Notes: a model not told the origin generated them from the sequence alone. 40,664 bases of DNA from JAJFVC01 sp039698075 (GCA_039698075.1 JBDKTJ010000027.1:1-40664), one strand, 5' to 3'. Shown: positions 6,724 to 16,283, counted from the stretch's first letter. Program-made: numbers and translations.

Positions 6724-9390
6724 TTATCGAATCTCGGCCGGACCGGATTCTTGGAGCGGCGGATCTTCCGCCGGTTTCTTCTTGGGTTTCGGCGACGAGG
6801 GCAACGGACGATCGTCGAGCCAAGATCGCAGCAGTGCGAATAGGACGTCGTAGCGGGCCTTGGTGGCTTTGTCGGGCTCGAGCATCCAGTGCTCGCCCAT
6901 CCGCTTGTCGTTCCAAAGCGATCCGAAACCGATCGCCATGACCGAGCCGCGGCCGTAACGGGCCGTCGCGGCGACCGGGTATTGGTCCAACTTGGCGACC
7001 GGCTGGCCGCCGACCACCTCGTTGGCGCCGGCCACGTCGACCGCGGGCAGCAAATCGGTCGTGCTCAGCTTGCCGGTCCAGGTCCGATCGTGATGGATCG
7101 ACAATCCGAAGGGCGCCAACAGGCTTTGGGCCGTCGAGCGGTTGTTTTCGGGCGAGTCGAGGACCAACAGTCGTCCGCCGCCGGCGACATATTCGACCAA
7201 CTGGTTGCTGAACTCGTCCGTCACCGAGCGGCTGGGGCAGAGAATCACCAGGGCATCGCCGGAAAACTCCTCGGGCGCGGATTGGCGGACGGTGCGGCAA
7301 CCGAGCCGGGCGATCCACTGTTCGAGCAGTCCGTAGCCCTCGCCGCCGCCTTGGGTGTCGGGGCCTTTCGACAGCGGCGCGTTCGACACGGTGCGGTCGA
7401 TGACCACGCAACGTTCGGGCCGCAGGGCCTCGGGCAGCGGCATGGCCCAGCGATGCACGGCGCCGACGGCCACCGACGCGACCACCCAGCCACAGCATCC
7501 GGCGGCCAGCCACATCCAAAAATGTTCGCCGAGGCCAGCCCGGCCGCGCCACAGGCCGATGCCCAGCGCGATCGCGCCGAGCAACAGGAGCCAGGGCCGC
7601 GGGTCGAGCGGCGGTTGGGCGTGATTGAGCCACTCGACCATGCCGAGCATCAGTTCCGCTTTGCCGGGCTGAAAGACGCAGAAGTTTGAAAAAATGGTCG
7701 AATCGGTAAAGGCGACCGCGCGGCCTTGGCCGAACTGTGCGGCCCAGATTTGGGTGAACGCCCCGTAACGCATCTCGGGGCAATGTTGCGGGAAGGGGTG
7801 GAAATTGTCGTTGTGATATTCGGGGCCCATGCTCCACAGGCCCGTGTTGAGCACGACGGCGCGGCCGTGGCTGCTGCCTGGATCGATCGAGCACGACACG
7901 GCGAAATCCATCGGCGGCACGCGCTGGACGATCGGATGCGCCGGACGGGTTGGCGTGTAATGCTGGTCGAACGGCGACGCGCCGAACCCGAACAGCAGAT
8001 CGTCGCGGAACGTAAAGCCCATCGGGCGGGTGATGTCGTTCATGATCGTGCCCGACCGCTCAAAGTTCGTGTGGTCGCCGACCAGCAGCAGGCCGCCGCC
8101 CCGTTGAACGAATTGTTGGACGGCCTTCACCTCGTCTGGACTGTAGCGCACGGTCGGGGTTTTGATGATCAAGACGTCGCACCCGGCCAGGGTTTTTTCG
8201 TCGATCTTGTCTTTTTCGTTCAGCCGCGACATCTGGTAATACTGACTCAGGTCGTCGTAAATCGCGGTGTAGTTGTAGCCGGACGGCTCGCCGAAGCTGA
8301 GCGTGTCGTATCCGGCGTTGGTCGGCTCCCAATTCGAGTGGCGCTCGACGACCATCACGCGGCCCTCGCGCCGCGAGCCGACCGGACACCAATCGACCGC
8401 CGCGGTGATCAGCGCGACGCCCAAGGCGATCAGCAGCGGGACCAGCGGCGTGGGGCGGGAACTGGGCGACGGGGAACTGGGGGCGGGGGACTGGCCGACG
8501 GGAATGCGGACGAATCGCCACGCCAGCAGGACGGGAACGATCAGAAGAATCAGCAGCATCCACGGCGAGAAGCAATGATTCATCGCGTGCAGCGGCCGGT
8601 CGGGATCGGACCGCAAAACACGCTGCAAATAGATGGCCATCATCAGCCCGGCCTTCAAGGGAATCCAGCAGACGAGCACCAAGGTCAGATCGCGAAAGGA
8701 GCGAAGAAGGGGAGATGGAGATTTGGGGCTCGGCGCAGCAGGCTCGGGGCTGGCGTCGGGCGAGGCTTCCGGCGTCTGGCTTGTCTTATTGGTAAACCCT
8801 CGTTCCCACATCAACAGCGTCGCTCCGCCGACGAAAAACAGCAGCGTGGCCGGATCGAGCAGCAGTTCCCACGTGACGGCCAGGCGGTGCGTCTGTCGCA
8901 TCGAGTGCATCACGACGCTGGAGCCGTCGGCCGCGGCGTCGATGCCCAACAGCGACGCGATGCCGCTTAGCGACGAGGCCACCCAACCGGGCAAATCGTG
9001 CGAGCAGGCCGTGGCGTCGACGTACAACGCGAGCGTCAACGCTTGGACGAACAGGATGAGTCCGGCCAGCACCGCGCCGGAGGCCAGGCCGTCGAGCCAA
9101 CGGCGAGGCAACGGCAATCGGACCGCCGCCAGTCCCAGGACCATGAGCAGCGGGGCGGCGCGATCGGGCCCCTCGGCGTACCATGCGACCGGAAGCAGCA
9201 AGATCAGCGCGATTGCGCTCGAACGATTCTTCAAGACCGCGAGCGTCTCGTCGGACGGCTTTTGACCGAGCAAGGCGACGGCCGCCGCGACCGAGACGAA
9301 CCACGCCCAGGGGTCGGCCGGGGTGAAATAATCCAGCCCGAACAACCATGAGCCGGCCAACAGCGCGGCGCCTATCCAAAAACGCATCAT
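6724..9390 (-). CDS. Large membrane protein with two glutamine-amidotransferase-like modules (second gene of pair)
   Basis: 888 residues. Residues 1-~340 hold several hydrophobic helices with a proline/serine-rich loop (~200-225). Residues ~345-640 form an extracytoplasmic alpha/beta module: 'CDVLIIKTPT', 'FVQRGGGLLLVGDHTNFE', later 'GRAVAFTDSTIFSNF'. Further helices follow (~645-690), then a second module (~700-870): 'GDALVILCPSRS', 'YVAGGGRLLVLDSPENN', 'GRGSVMAIGFGSLW'. Both resemble class I amidotransferase-like folds of the GldG/DUF4350 kind, with no visible Cys-His-Glu catalytic set, so a binding or scaffold role is likelier than catalysis. The C-terminus is basic and proline-rich. Two adjacent ATGs begin the gene one base after the upstream stop (TGA-C-ATGATG), so translation is coupled to the paralogous upstream gene. 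Function unknown. Confidence 0.8.
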   Translation of the reverse strand: MMRFWIGAALLAGSWLFGLDYFTPADPWAWFVSVAAAVALLGQKPSDETLAVLKNRSSAIALILLLPVAWYAEGPDRAAPLLMVLGLAAVRLPLPRRWLDGLASGAVLAGLILFVQALTLALYVDATACSHDLPGWVASSLSGIASLLGIDAAADGSSVVMHSMRQTHRLAVTWELLLDPATLLFFVGGATLLMWERGFTNKTSQTPEASPDASPEPAAPSPKSPSPLLRSFRDLTLVLVCWIPLKAGLMMAIYLQRVLRSDPDRPLHAMNHCFSPWMLLILLIVPVLLAWRFVRIPVGQSPAPSSPSPSSRPTPLVPLLIALGVALITAAVDWCPVGSRREGRVMVVERHSNWEPTNAGYDTLSFGEPSGYNYTAIYDDLSQYYQMSRLNEKDKIDEKTLAGCDVLIIKTPTVRYSPDEVKAVQQFVQRGGGLLLVGDHTNFERSGTIMNDITRPMGFTFRDDLLFGFGASPFDQHYTPTRPAHPIVQRVPPMDFAVSCSIDPGSSHGRAVVLNTGLWSMGPEYHNDNFHPFPQHCPEMRYGAFTQIWAAQFGQGRAVAFTDSTIFSNFCVFQPGKAELMLGMVEWLNHAQPPLDPRPWLLLLGAIALGIGLWRGRAGLGEHFWMWLAAGCCGWVVASVAVGAVHRWAMPLPEALRPERCVVIDRTVSNAPLSKGPDTQGGGEGYGLLEQWIARLGCRTVRQSAPEEFSGDALVILCPSRSVTDEFSNQLVEYVAGGGRLLVLDSPENNRSTAQSLLAPFGLSIHHDRTWTGKLSTTDLLPAVDVAGANEVVGGQPVAKLDQYPVAATARYGRGSVMAIGFGSLWNDKRMGEHWMLEPDKATKARYDVLFALLRSWLDDRPLPSSPKPKKKPAEDPPLQESGPAEIR

Positions 9391-9391
9391 G

Positions 9392-12064
9392 TCACGGGTC
9401 CGATTTTTTGGAGCTCTTTGGGGAGTCGGTCTTCGCGGAGCCGGCTTGGTTGGAGGGCGCGTCGTCGGCCGACGGCGGGCTCCAGGGCTCTTGGCCGGGC
9501 GTGACGCGGCTGAGCAGCCAACGCCAAAAAGTGACCATGCCCCCTTGATTCATGTCATAGTTTTCGTTGCTGGCGAAATGGGTGTCGCCGATGACGACGA
9601 CCGATCCGCCGCGATCCGCATGGCTTGCGATGACGGGCCATTGGCCGCGATCGTCCGTCCACATGCTCCATGGTTTGACGTTATTGGAGGCGCACTGGAT
9701 CGGCCACGCGGCGTAGAACCGATATTGCTGGTTGCCTTCGCCGAATCCGGAATATTTCGCGCCCAGCGGCGAAGGCTCTTCGGCCGCGTCGCCCGGCGGA
9801 ACCGGCGAGTGCGGAACGGCGAAGTCAAAATCGGAAAGCAGCGGACCGATCGGCCGCGACTCTTCGGCGCCGACCAGGGCGACGAACGTTCCGCCGTTGC
9901 CGACGAACGTGGCGATCGCCGCGCGTTGCGGTCCGGTGAACTCGCGGGCCGGGGCGATCGAAACCAGCAGTCCCGCCCGCTCCAACCGCTCGGGCGAAAG
10001 ATCGGTGGCCAGCAGCGGCAAGCAGCCGTGGCGCATCAACGACTTCAACAGCCCGGCGACGCCGTGCGGCGTCCAAAGGTCGCTGCTGAAGGATTCCAAA
10101 TGTGTGGCGTCGACGTAAGCGACTTTGTTCCGGACGGCGGCGTCGTGCGGGCGTCCGTCGGGCAACACGCGGCTCGAATGGGCGCTGGCCGACGTGACGC
10201 AAACCAACGTCAGCGAAAGCACCGCGGACGTCAACAGGATCTGCCACGCCGCCGGCCGAAGCGACAGCAGCGAGACGAGACTCAACAGGGCCAACAGTCC
10301 GAGCAGTTCACGCCACACGGCCTGCGGATTGGACGGCCGGTTGGCCAGATCGCCGAGCAGTCGGCCGACGAACGGATACGAGTTGGCCAGCATTTCATTG
10401 CGAAGCGGCGAGGCGTTGCCGAGAACGAGGATGCGTCCGCGTCCGAACGATTGCTCGGCCACCAGCGGCAGATCGCCCAGCGGTTTGCCGGCGTTGTAGT
10501 AGGACACGCCGGTCAGCGCGGCGTCGCTGCCCGGATCGCTCCAACCCCAACGTCCGACCAGCAGGGGTTTGGCCGGCCAGCGGACGCGCAACGACGAGCC
10601 CAATTCGATGCCGAAACGGTTTCGCATGTCGTCCAAGCCGGCCGTGGCCGGATGGGCCAGCACTTGATAGGACTGCTCCCAATTGCCGGTGCGCGTGACG
10701 GCGGTGTCGCGTCGCACACGGATCGACGTGGGCTGCAACACGTCGTTGAAACTGCTCCGCGATCGACCGTCCGAGACCATCGGGTCGGCGGCCAACAGCA
10801 GCGAGCCGCCGCGACGGACGTAGTCCCAAATTCGTTGCAACGTCGGTTCCGACCAGGGTTCGTCGGGATGGATCAGCACGAGCACGTCGGCCGCGGCCAG
10901 GTCTTTTTCCGACAGGTCTTTCGATCGCTCGAACTTGCCGCCCAGACTTTCGACGAACATCGGCAACAGGCCGTAAGAACCGTCGATCGAGGAGTCGTAT
11001 TGCGGCTTCTGCCAATTCAAATAGCCTTTTTCGTAGGCGACCACCGTCTTGCCGGTCAGGTCGGAACGTCCGAGGGCCAGCCCGACCAGCGCGACCGCGA
11101 CCACGGCCAGCATCGGAGGGCCAAACCGGAACACGAGGTCGGCCAGCAACACGGCGCCGGGCACCTCTTCTTTTTCTTCCTTCTCTTTCAGTTTCTTCAA
11201 CTGCTTTTCGTCGAGCTCGACGACCGGCTTCCACGTCGCGCTGCGGAACATCACGACGGCCACGGCGGTTTGCAACGCCATCGCCAAAAGCGGCACGTTC
11301 CACGGCAGCAACATGCGCAGGCCGTTGCCGACGGTCCAAACGCCGACGTTGCTGGTGTCCGATTCCGGCGGCAAAACCATGTCGGGCAGTGCGGCCAGCA
11401 ACTTTTCGGAATACGCAAGCACGGTCAAATACACAACATGGCAAAGCACGATCGCCACGGCGGCCCAAATTGCGCGGGTGCGGCGGGGCGGCTCGGTGTC
11501 GATGAGCCAACCGACGTAAAGGACCGTCATCACGAGCAAGAAGTCGAGACCGCCAAACGTTGCGCCGACCGACAGCGGACTGCCGACCAGCCCGCCGACC
11601 AGGCGGCCAAAGAGATAACCCTTGAAATCGGCGGCGAGCCAGACCATGGGGATGCAGTCGGACGCGAGACGATAGATCGCCAGGATCGTGGCGGCCAGCG
11701 CGGCGAGCAAAACGATTCGGGCCGTCAGGCCGCGAGTGACCAAGGCAATGGCCGCCAACAGGACGGCGACGGCCAACACATTGAGCATGGGCAAGGTCGA
11801 GGAAGTCAGAAGGATGGCCAGCAGCGCGGCACCGGTCAACGTCATCCACGTTCCGAACGTCCCGCGATTTCTGGGGCAGGCGGCGATCAGCGCGACGGCC
11901 ATCGCGAGCCATGTCAGGGCGTGTTGCAGGCCATGGCCCAGCAGTCCGGTGGAGCCGGCCGCCAACCAGGCCGCGATGGAACCGGCGGCGACGATCACCA
12001 GCGCCGCGGCGGGCGCGACGGTGCAAGGTTCTTGAGTGTTGTTGGAAAATGCTGCACTGGCCAT
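9392..12064 (-). CDS. Large membrane protein with two glutamine-amidotransferase-like modules (first gene of pair)
   Basis: 890 residues from the ATG at 12064 (upstream in-frame residues are polar and lack a start context). About nine hydrophobic helices occupy residues 15-~360, with a lysine/glutamate-rich loop (KQLKKLKEKEEKEE) at about 305-320. A first alpha/beta module follows (~375-600): 'ADVLVLIHPDEPWSE', 'YVRRGGSLLLAADPMVSD', 'GRGRILVLGNASPLRNEM'. Two helices (~615-665) lead to a second module: 'RLERAGLLVSIAPAREF', 'FVGNGGTFVALVGAEES', 'RGGSVVVIGDTHFASNENY'. The order is the same as in the downstream partner gene, so they are diverged paralogues. The N-terminal helices recall ABC-2 permease or GldF/GldG-type proteins, but no ATPase gene is nearby. 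A Ser/Lys-rich tail ends the protein. Function unknown; the pair probably works as a heteromeric membrane complex (inference). Confidence 0.8.
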   Translation of the reverse strand: MASAAFSNNTQEPCTVAPAAALVIVAAGSIAAWLAAGSTGLLGHGLQHALTWLAMAVALIAACPRNRGTFGTWMTLTGAALLAILLTSSTLPMLNVLAVAVLLAAIALVTRGLTARIVLLAALAATILAIYRLASDCIPMVWLAADFKGYLFGRLVGGLVGSPLSVGATFGGLDFLLVMTVLYVGWLIDTEPPRRTRAIWAAVAIVLCHVVYLTVLAYSEKLLAALPDMVLPPESDTSNVGVWTVGNGLRMLLPWNVPLLAMALQTAVAVVMFRSATWKPVVELDEKQLKKLKEKEEKEEVPGAVLLADLVFRFGPPMLAVVAVALVGLALGRSDLTGKTVVAYEKGYLNWQKPQYDSSIDGSYGLLPMFVESLGGKFERSKDLSEKDLAAADVLVLIHPDEPWSEPTLQRIWDYVRRGGSLLLAADPMVSDGRSRSSFNDVLQPTSIRVRRDTAVTRTGNWEQSYQVLAHPATAGLDDMRNRFGIELGSSLRVRWPAKPLLVGRWGWSDPGSDAALTGVSYYNAGKPLGDLPLVAEQSFGRGRILVLGNASPLRNEMLANSYPFVGRLLGDLANRPSNPQAVWRELLGLLALLSLVSLLSLRPAAWQILLTSAVLSLTLVCVTSASAHSSRVLPDGRPHDAAVRNKVAYVDATHLESFSSDLWTPHGVAGLLKSLMRHGCLPLLATDLSPERLERAGLLVSIAPAREFTGPQRAAIATFVGNGGTFVALVGAEESRPIGPLLSDFDFAVPHSPVPPGDAAEEPSPLGAKYSGFGEGNQQYRFYAAWPIQCASNNVKPWSMWTDDRGQWPVIASHADRGGSVVVIGDTHFASNENYDMNQGGMVTFWRWLLSRVTPGQEPWSPPSADDAPSNQAGSAKTDSPKSSKKSDP

Positions 12065-12302
12065 CGGACAATTCTCGTGTGAAGAGATAGTATGGTCCTC
12101 GCGGCCGCGTTCGGCAAGACGTGGTTGACGCAATCGTCGGAATCAACGGGCGGGCCGTCGCGCGGCTTGGTTTTGCGAAATTGCAAGCGATAAAACAGCG
12201 ACAACGTGAGTGTTGGGACAGACTGGCGAAATAGAAAAGATGTGCACGTTCAAAATGAAACGCTTATGAAAGCTAGAGAACTTTGCAACCTCCAAAGGAA
12301 AT
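12065..12302. other. Intergenic region upstream of the paired membrane-protein operon
   Basis: No gene seen. Holds the leader of the minus-strand operon and one copy of the CGCTTGCAATTTCGC-type motif (12171-12192, minus orientation). No convincing promoter hexamers found. Confidence 0.35.
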
Positions 12303-12352
12303 AAAAAAACCTCCGCGGGCATTTCGGCGACGCGGAGGTCTTTTTTCTTTTT
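12303..12352. terminator. Bidirectional terminator after the acyl-CoA synthetase gene
   Basis: Arms ACCTCCGCG (12309-12317) and CGCGGAGGT (12331-12339) enclose 13 bases. A7 lies on the left (12303-12309) and CT6 then CT-rich sequence on the right (12340-12352), so the hairpin is followed by a T-run whichever strand is transcribed. It terminates the minus-strand gene that ends at 12375. Confidence 0.88.
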
Positions 12353-12374
12353 TAGTCGCTTGGAAGTGAAAAAT

Positions 12375-14510
12375 CTACTTCACGCGACGCAGCATGATGC
12401 GGCTGTCGGCCACCGAGCAGCCTTCGCCTTTGGCGTGGACGATCAACGGGTTGATATCGCATTCCGAAATCTCGGGATGGTTGCACACCATGGCGGACAA
12501 TCGCAGCAGCGTGTCGACGATGGCGTTGATGTCGGCCGGCGGATTGCCGCGGAAGCCGTCGAGCACCTTGAACGAGCGGATCTGACGGACCATTCGCTCG
12601 GCCGAGACGCGCCACATCGGGGCCAGGCGGAACGACACGTCCTTGAGCACTTCGACCAGCGTGCCGCCCAGTCCGAACATCATCAGCGGGCCGAACCGAT
12701 CGTCGCGGTTGGAGCCCAAGATCACTTCGACGCCCTTGCGAGCCATCTCTTCGATCAAGATGCCTTCGACCTTTGCGCCGGGCACGGCCTTTTCGACGTT
12801 CGTCAGGATCTTTTGATAGCCCTGGCGAGCCGCTTCGGGCCCGACGATGTTGAGCAACACTCCGCCGGCGTCGTACTTGTGGACCACGTCGGCCGACATG
12901 ACTTTCATGACGACGGGCACGCCGAACGACTCGACCAGCTTGGCCGCTTCGTCGGCGTTGCCGGCGGTGCCGCTACGGAGCAGCGGCAGGTGATAGGCTG
13001 CGAACAACGGGCGGCAATCGGCTTGCGTCAGATAACGTTTTTCTTCGTTGCCGAGCAGGTCGGCGACGATCTTCTTCGCGCCGGCCACGTCGATGTCTTT
13101 GAACTCGGGCGTTTGGCGATCGTCCAGTTCGAGCGAGTCGACCAACGAAGCCGCGGCGGCCAGACTCTTGACGCCGTCCTCGGGGATGGCGTAGTCGGGA
13201 ATGTTCGCCTTGCGGAGGATTTCGACGCCGCCGGCGACGTCGCGGGCGCCCATGAACGAGCAGATGACGGGCTTGTTGATGCCCTTGATGGCGTCGGGGA
13301 TGATCGCGGCCGTGGCGACCGGCTCGGTCATCGACTGCGGCGTGAGGATGATGACGCCCATGTCGACGTTTTCATCTTCCAACACGGTTCGGACGGCGGC
13401 CTGATAGCGGTCGGCCCGGGCGTCGCCGATCACGTCGACCGGATTGCGGACCGAGGCGGTCGACGGCAGCGCTTGGCGGAGTTTGTCCTTGGTGGCGTCG
13501 GTCAGCGGGGCCAACTTCAGGCCGTTATGGACGATGGCGTCGGTGGTCATGATGCCCGGTCCGCCGGCGTTGGTGATGATCGCCACCCGCTTGCCGCGAG
13601 GCAGGGGCTGCGTGGTGTAGAAGGCGGCGAAGTCGAACAACTCGGAGATCGTGTTGACCCGCTGCACGCCGGCCTGTTGGAACAGGGCGTCGTAGACCTT
13701 GTCGGAGCCGGCCAGCGAGCCGGTGTGGCTGCTGACGGCCTTGGCGCCTTCGGGCGAGCGGCCCGACTTCAGGCACAAGATCGGCTTGCGGGTGTTCCAC
13801 GAGATTTCGCGGACTTTTTTGATGAAACGCGGGCCGTCGGTGATGTCTTCGAGGTACATCGTGATGACGGCGGTTTTGTCGTCGGTGGCGAGGTATTCGA
13901 GCAGGTCGACTTCATTGACGTCGGCTTTGTTGCCGAAGCTGATGAACTTGCTGAAACCGATGCCGCGGTCTTCGGCGTAGTCGAGCACGGAGGCGCACAG
14001 CGCGCCGCTTTGGGAGACGAACGCCAGATTGCCTTCGGCGGGCATTTTCTTGCCGAACGCGCCGTTCATGCGGACTTCGGGGTCCGTGTTGATCACGCCC
14101 AGACAGTTCGGGCCGATCAGCGAGATGCCGGCGGCGCGAACCTTGTCGCGGAGCTGCGCCTCAATCTTGGCGCCTTCGCCGCCGATTTCCTTGAAGCCCG
14201 CCGAAATCACGACGACCGACTTGATGCCCTTGGCGATCGCTTGGTCGATCGCGCCCAAGACGGCCTTGGCCGGGATGATGATGATGGCTTGTTCGACCGG
14301 GTAGGGGATGTCGGCCAGGGTGGGGTAGCAATGCACGCCGAAGATCGACTCGGCCTTCGGGTTGACCGGGTACACGGAACCGTTCAACTGCGCGAACAGC
14401 AGATTGCGGAGGATGTCGTTGCCGGCGGTGCCGGGCCGCGTGGAGGCGCCAACGACGGCGATCGATTTCGGGCAAAACAGGGCGTCCAAGTTCGAGGCGG
14501 GTTTCGACAC
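12375..14510 (-). CDS. Acetate--CoA ligase (ADP-forming), fused alpha and beta parts
   Basis: 711 residues. It interconverts acyl-CoA, ADP and phosphate with the free acid, CoA and ATP in the cytoplasm, by substrate-level phosphorylation. N-terminal CoA-binding Rossmann domain ('IAVVGASTRPG', residues ~17-27; 'LIGPNCLGVIN', ~131-141), two succinyl-CoA-ligase-like domains with the phosphohistidine motif 'SSHTGSLAGSD' (His262), then an ATP-grasp domain (~490-700: 'VVMKVMSADVVHKYDAGGV', 'GLGGTLVEVLKDVSFRLAP'). Archaea often split this into two subunits; here they are fused. I chose the GTG at 14510 because AGGAG lies 8-9 bases upstream and homology starts right after; an ATG at 14573 would add 21 unlikely residues. 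Acetate or another short acid as the substrate cannot be told from sequence. Confidence 0.9.
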   Translation of the reverse strand: MSKPASNLDALFCPKSIAVVGASTRPGTAGNDILRNLLFAQLNGSVYPVNPKAESIFGVHCYPTLADIPYPVEQAIIIIPAKAVLGAIDQAIAKGIKSVVVISAGFKEIGGEGAKIEAQLRDKVRAAGISLIGPNCLGVINTDPEVRMNGAFGKKMPAEGNLAFVSQSGALCASVLDYAEDRGIGFSKFISFGNKADVNEVDLLEYLATDDKTAVITMYLEDITDGPRFIKKVREISWNTRKPILCLKSGRSPEGAKAVSSHTGSLAGSDKVYDALFQQAGVQRVNTISELFDFAAFYTTQPLPRGKRVAIITNAGGPGIMTTDAIVHNGLKLAPLTDATKDKLRQALPSTASVRNPVDVIGDARADRYQAAVRTVLEDENVDMGVIILTPQSMTEPVATAAIIPDAIKGINKPVICSFMGARDVAGGVEILRKANIPDYAIPEDGVKSLAAAASLVDSLELDDRQTPEFKDIDVAGAKKIVADLLGNEEKRYLTQADCRPLFAAYHLPLLRSGTAGNADEAAKLVESFGVPVVMKVMSADVVHKYDAGGVLLNIVGPEAARQGYQKILTNVEKAVPGAKVEGILIEEMARKGVEVILGSNRDDRFGPLMMFGLGGTLVEVLKDVSFRLAPMWRVSAERMVRQIRSFKVLDGFRGNPPADINAIVDTLLRLSAMVCNHPEISECDINPLIVHAKGEGCSVADSRIMLRRVK

Positions 14511-14869
14511 GAGCGGGTCTCCTCTAATATCGATGATTTTTGCGGAACGGAAAAGTCCCGAATAAGACCGCAAAAGAACGAGAGTCGCGCAGGTCGTAAA
14601 ACGACGCCACGGCCGGCGGGACGTTCCACCGGCATTTTCGCAATTTTGAGGACCTATTCAGAACGGAAAACCGAGAATCCCACAGTATAGAGGTCCGCGA
14701 AGCGACGCCGCAATAGCATCGCGGAAGGGGTTGTTATCCCCCCCGCGTCCCGATTGGCTTGGACTGCAAAGTTTGGCGGCCGTGCGGATGCGCCACTTAC
14801 TGTGGCGGTGGGGATGGAGTAGGATGAGGGCAGACTTGTTTTTTGACGTTTTGGCCCCCCCGTTGCGAC
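14511..14869. other. Divergent intergenic region between acyl-CoA synthetase and rimO
   Basis: 359 bases with no credible gene. Hairpins noted: GCCGG/CCGGC around 14612-14633 and CCGCGA/TCGCGG around 14695-14723. The latter lies upstream of rimO; no clear promoter hexamers were identified. Confidence 0.35.
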
Positions 14870-16225
14870 ATGCCCCCGAAAAAGAACGCCCCCCGCAGTT
14901 TCGCCTTGATCAGCCTCGGTTGTCCGAAAAATCTCGTGGACAGCGAGCGGATGGCCGGTTTGTTGCAGGCCGACGGTTATCGGATGGTCGCTCGGCCCGA
15001 GAATGCGGAACTGGTGGTCGTCAATACGTGCGGGTTTATCGGCGACGCCCGACGCGAATCGTATGAGGTGATCGAGGACGTTTTGCAGTTGAAACGTCGC
15101 GGTCGGGTGCAACGGGTGATCGTGGCCGGTTGCCTGGCGGAACGCGAGAAGACGGAATTACTTGCAAAATATCCGGAAATCGACCAACTGGTCGGCGTTT
15201 TCGCCCGGGATGAGATCGCACGGTCGGCCTCGCTCCTCGAGTTGGATCAGCCGCACGAGCCGGCGCTGTTTCGTCCGGCGCCGAGCCAACCGTTGCCGGA
15301 CACGGACCGCTGCCGGCTGACGCTTCGCCATTTGGCCTATTTGAAGATCGCCGAGGGCTGCAACCGACTTTGCAGCTTTTGCTCGATTCCGCTGATGCGA
15401 GGGCCGTATGCGAGCAAGCCGATCGAACAGGTGGTCGACGAGGCCCAGCAGTTGGCGGCCGACGGCGTGCGCGAGTTGGTGCTGGTGGCCCAAGACACGA
15501 CGTTTTACGGCGTCGATCAGGGTGGGCGTCCGCGGCTGGCCGAATTGTTGCAGCGGCTCGAACAGGTCGAGGGCCTCGCGTGGATCCGGTTGATGTATCT
15601 GTATCCGATGCACGTGACCGACGAGCTGATCGAGTTGCTGGCGGCCGGCGGTCGACTGCTGCCGTATCTCGACATTCCGTTGCAGCACATCCACGACGAG
15701 GTGTTGCAGCGGATGCGGCGCCGCGTGACGCGCGACGAGACCGAGCGGCTGTTGGACCGGCTCCGCGATCGGATCGACGGACTGGTGTTGCGAACCACGT
15801 TGATGACCGGATTTCCGGGCGAGACCGATCAACAGTTCGAGGAGTTGCTGGAGTTCGTTCGTCGCCGGCGTTTCGAGCGATTGGGCGTCTTTGCGTTTTG
15901 CAGCGAGCCGGGCACCGCCGCCGCGGAGCTTGACGGTTTGGTGCCGGACTCGGTAAAACAGGACCGACGCAATCGGCTGATGGCCGCGCAACAGGAGATT
16001 GCGTTTGCGTGGAATGCCTCGCAAGTGGGGAAACGTCAGGACGTGATGATCGACGCTTCCGTGCTGGGGCAGCCGAACGCGTATGTGGGACGCGGCGTGG
16101 CCGACGCGCCGGAGATTGACGGCCAGGTGTATGTGACCGGCGACGGTTTGAAGCCGGGGCAGGTCGTGTCGTGCGAGATCGTGGCCGCGAAAGAGTATGA
16201 TTTGATAGGGGTTGTGGAAGAATAA
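14870..16225 (+). CDS. rimO: Ribosomal protein S12 methylthiotransferase RimO
   Basis: 451 residues. It adds a methylthio group to the conserved aspartate of ribosomal protein S12, using S-adenosylmethionine and two 4Fe-4S clusters. N-terminal UPF0004 domain: 'SLGCPKNLVDSE' (Cys18), 'VNTCGF' (Cys54), 'VAGCLAE' (Cys88). The radical SAM cluster is CNRLCSFC (Cys164, Cys168, Cys171), followed by 'SIPLMRG', which is typical of RimO rather than MiaB. A TRAM-like C-terminal domain ends the protein. The ATG at 14870 is chosen over an upstream TTG because the family begins with the basic stretch before 'SLGCPKN'. The next 58 bases hold three 14-bp tandem repeats, and pgsA follows. Confidence 0.95.
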   Translation: MPPKKNAPRSFALISLGCPKNLVDSERMAGLLQADGYRMVARPENAELVVVNTCGFIGDARRESYEVIEDVLQLKRRGRVQRVIVAGCLAEREKTELLAKYPEIDQLVGVFARDEIARSASLLELDQPHEPALFRPAPSQPLPDTDRCRLTLRHLAYLKIAEGCNRLCSFCSIPLMRGPYASKPIEQVVDEAQQLAADGVRELVLVAQDTTFYGVDQGGRPRLAELLQRLEQVEGLAWIRLMYLYPMHVTDELIELLAAGGRLLPYLDIPLQHIHDEVLQRMRRRVTRDETERLLDRLRDRIDGLVLRTTLMTGFPGETDQQFEELLEFVRRRRFERLGVFAFCSEPGTAAAELDGLVPDSVKQDRRNRLMAAQQEIAFAWNASQVGKRQDVMIDASVLGQPNAYVGRGVADAPEIDGQVYVTGDGLKPGQVVSCEIVAAKEYDLIGVVEE

Positions 16226-16283
16226 GGGGCTAGAAATTAGGGGCTAGGGATTAGGGGCTAGGGATCAGGGGCTAGGGGCTAGA
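16226..16283 (+). repeat. Tandem GGGGCTAGGGATTA repeats after rimO
   Basis: Three 14-bp units (16226-16239 GGGGCTAGAAATTA; 16240-16253 GGGGCTAGGGATTA; 16254-16267 GGGGCTAGGGATCA) and partial units to 16283. The 30 bases at 16254-16283 recur exactly, inverted, at 31606-31635. Starts directly at the rimO stop codon. Unlike the sites at 25144 and 26116 there is no inverted partner here. Confidence 0.85.

Noticed and set aside
9389..12082. Plus-strand open frame of 897 codons antisense to the first paired membrane protein
   Set aside because: Composition is Arg/Gln/Gly-rich with no domain; the opposite strand has clear membrane helices and repeated motifs.
12360..14690. Plus-strand open frame of 776 codons antisense to the acyl-CoA synthetase
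   Set aside because: Low-complexity Asp/Val/Gly translation typical of a shadow; the minus strand encodes a complete known enzyme.
16226..16283. Telomere-like TAGGG repeats
   Set aside because: Similar wording to telomere repeats is coincidental; they are short, irregular and lie between chromosomal genes.
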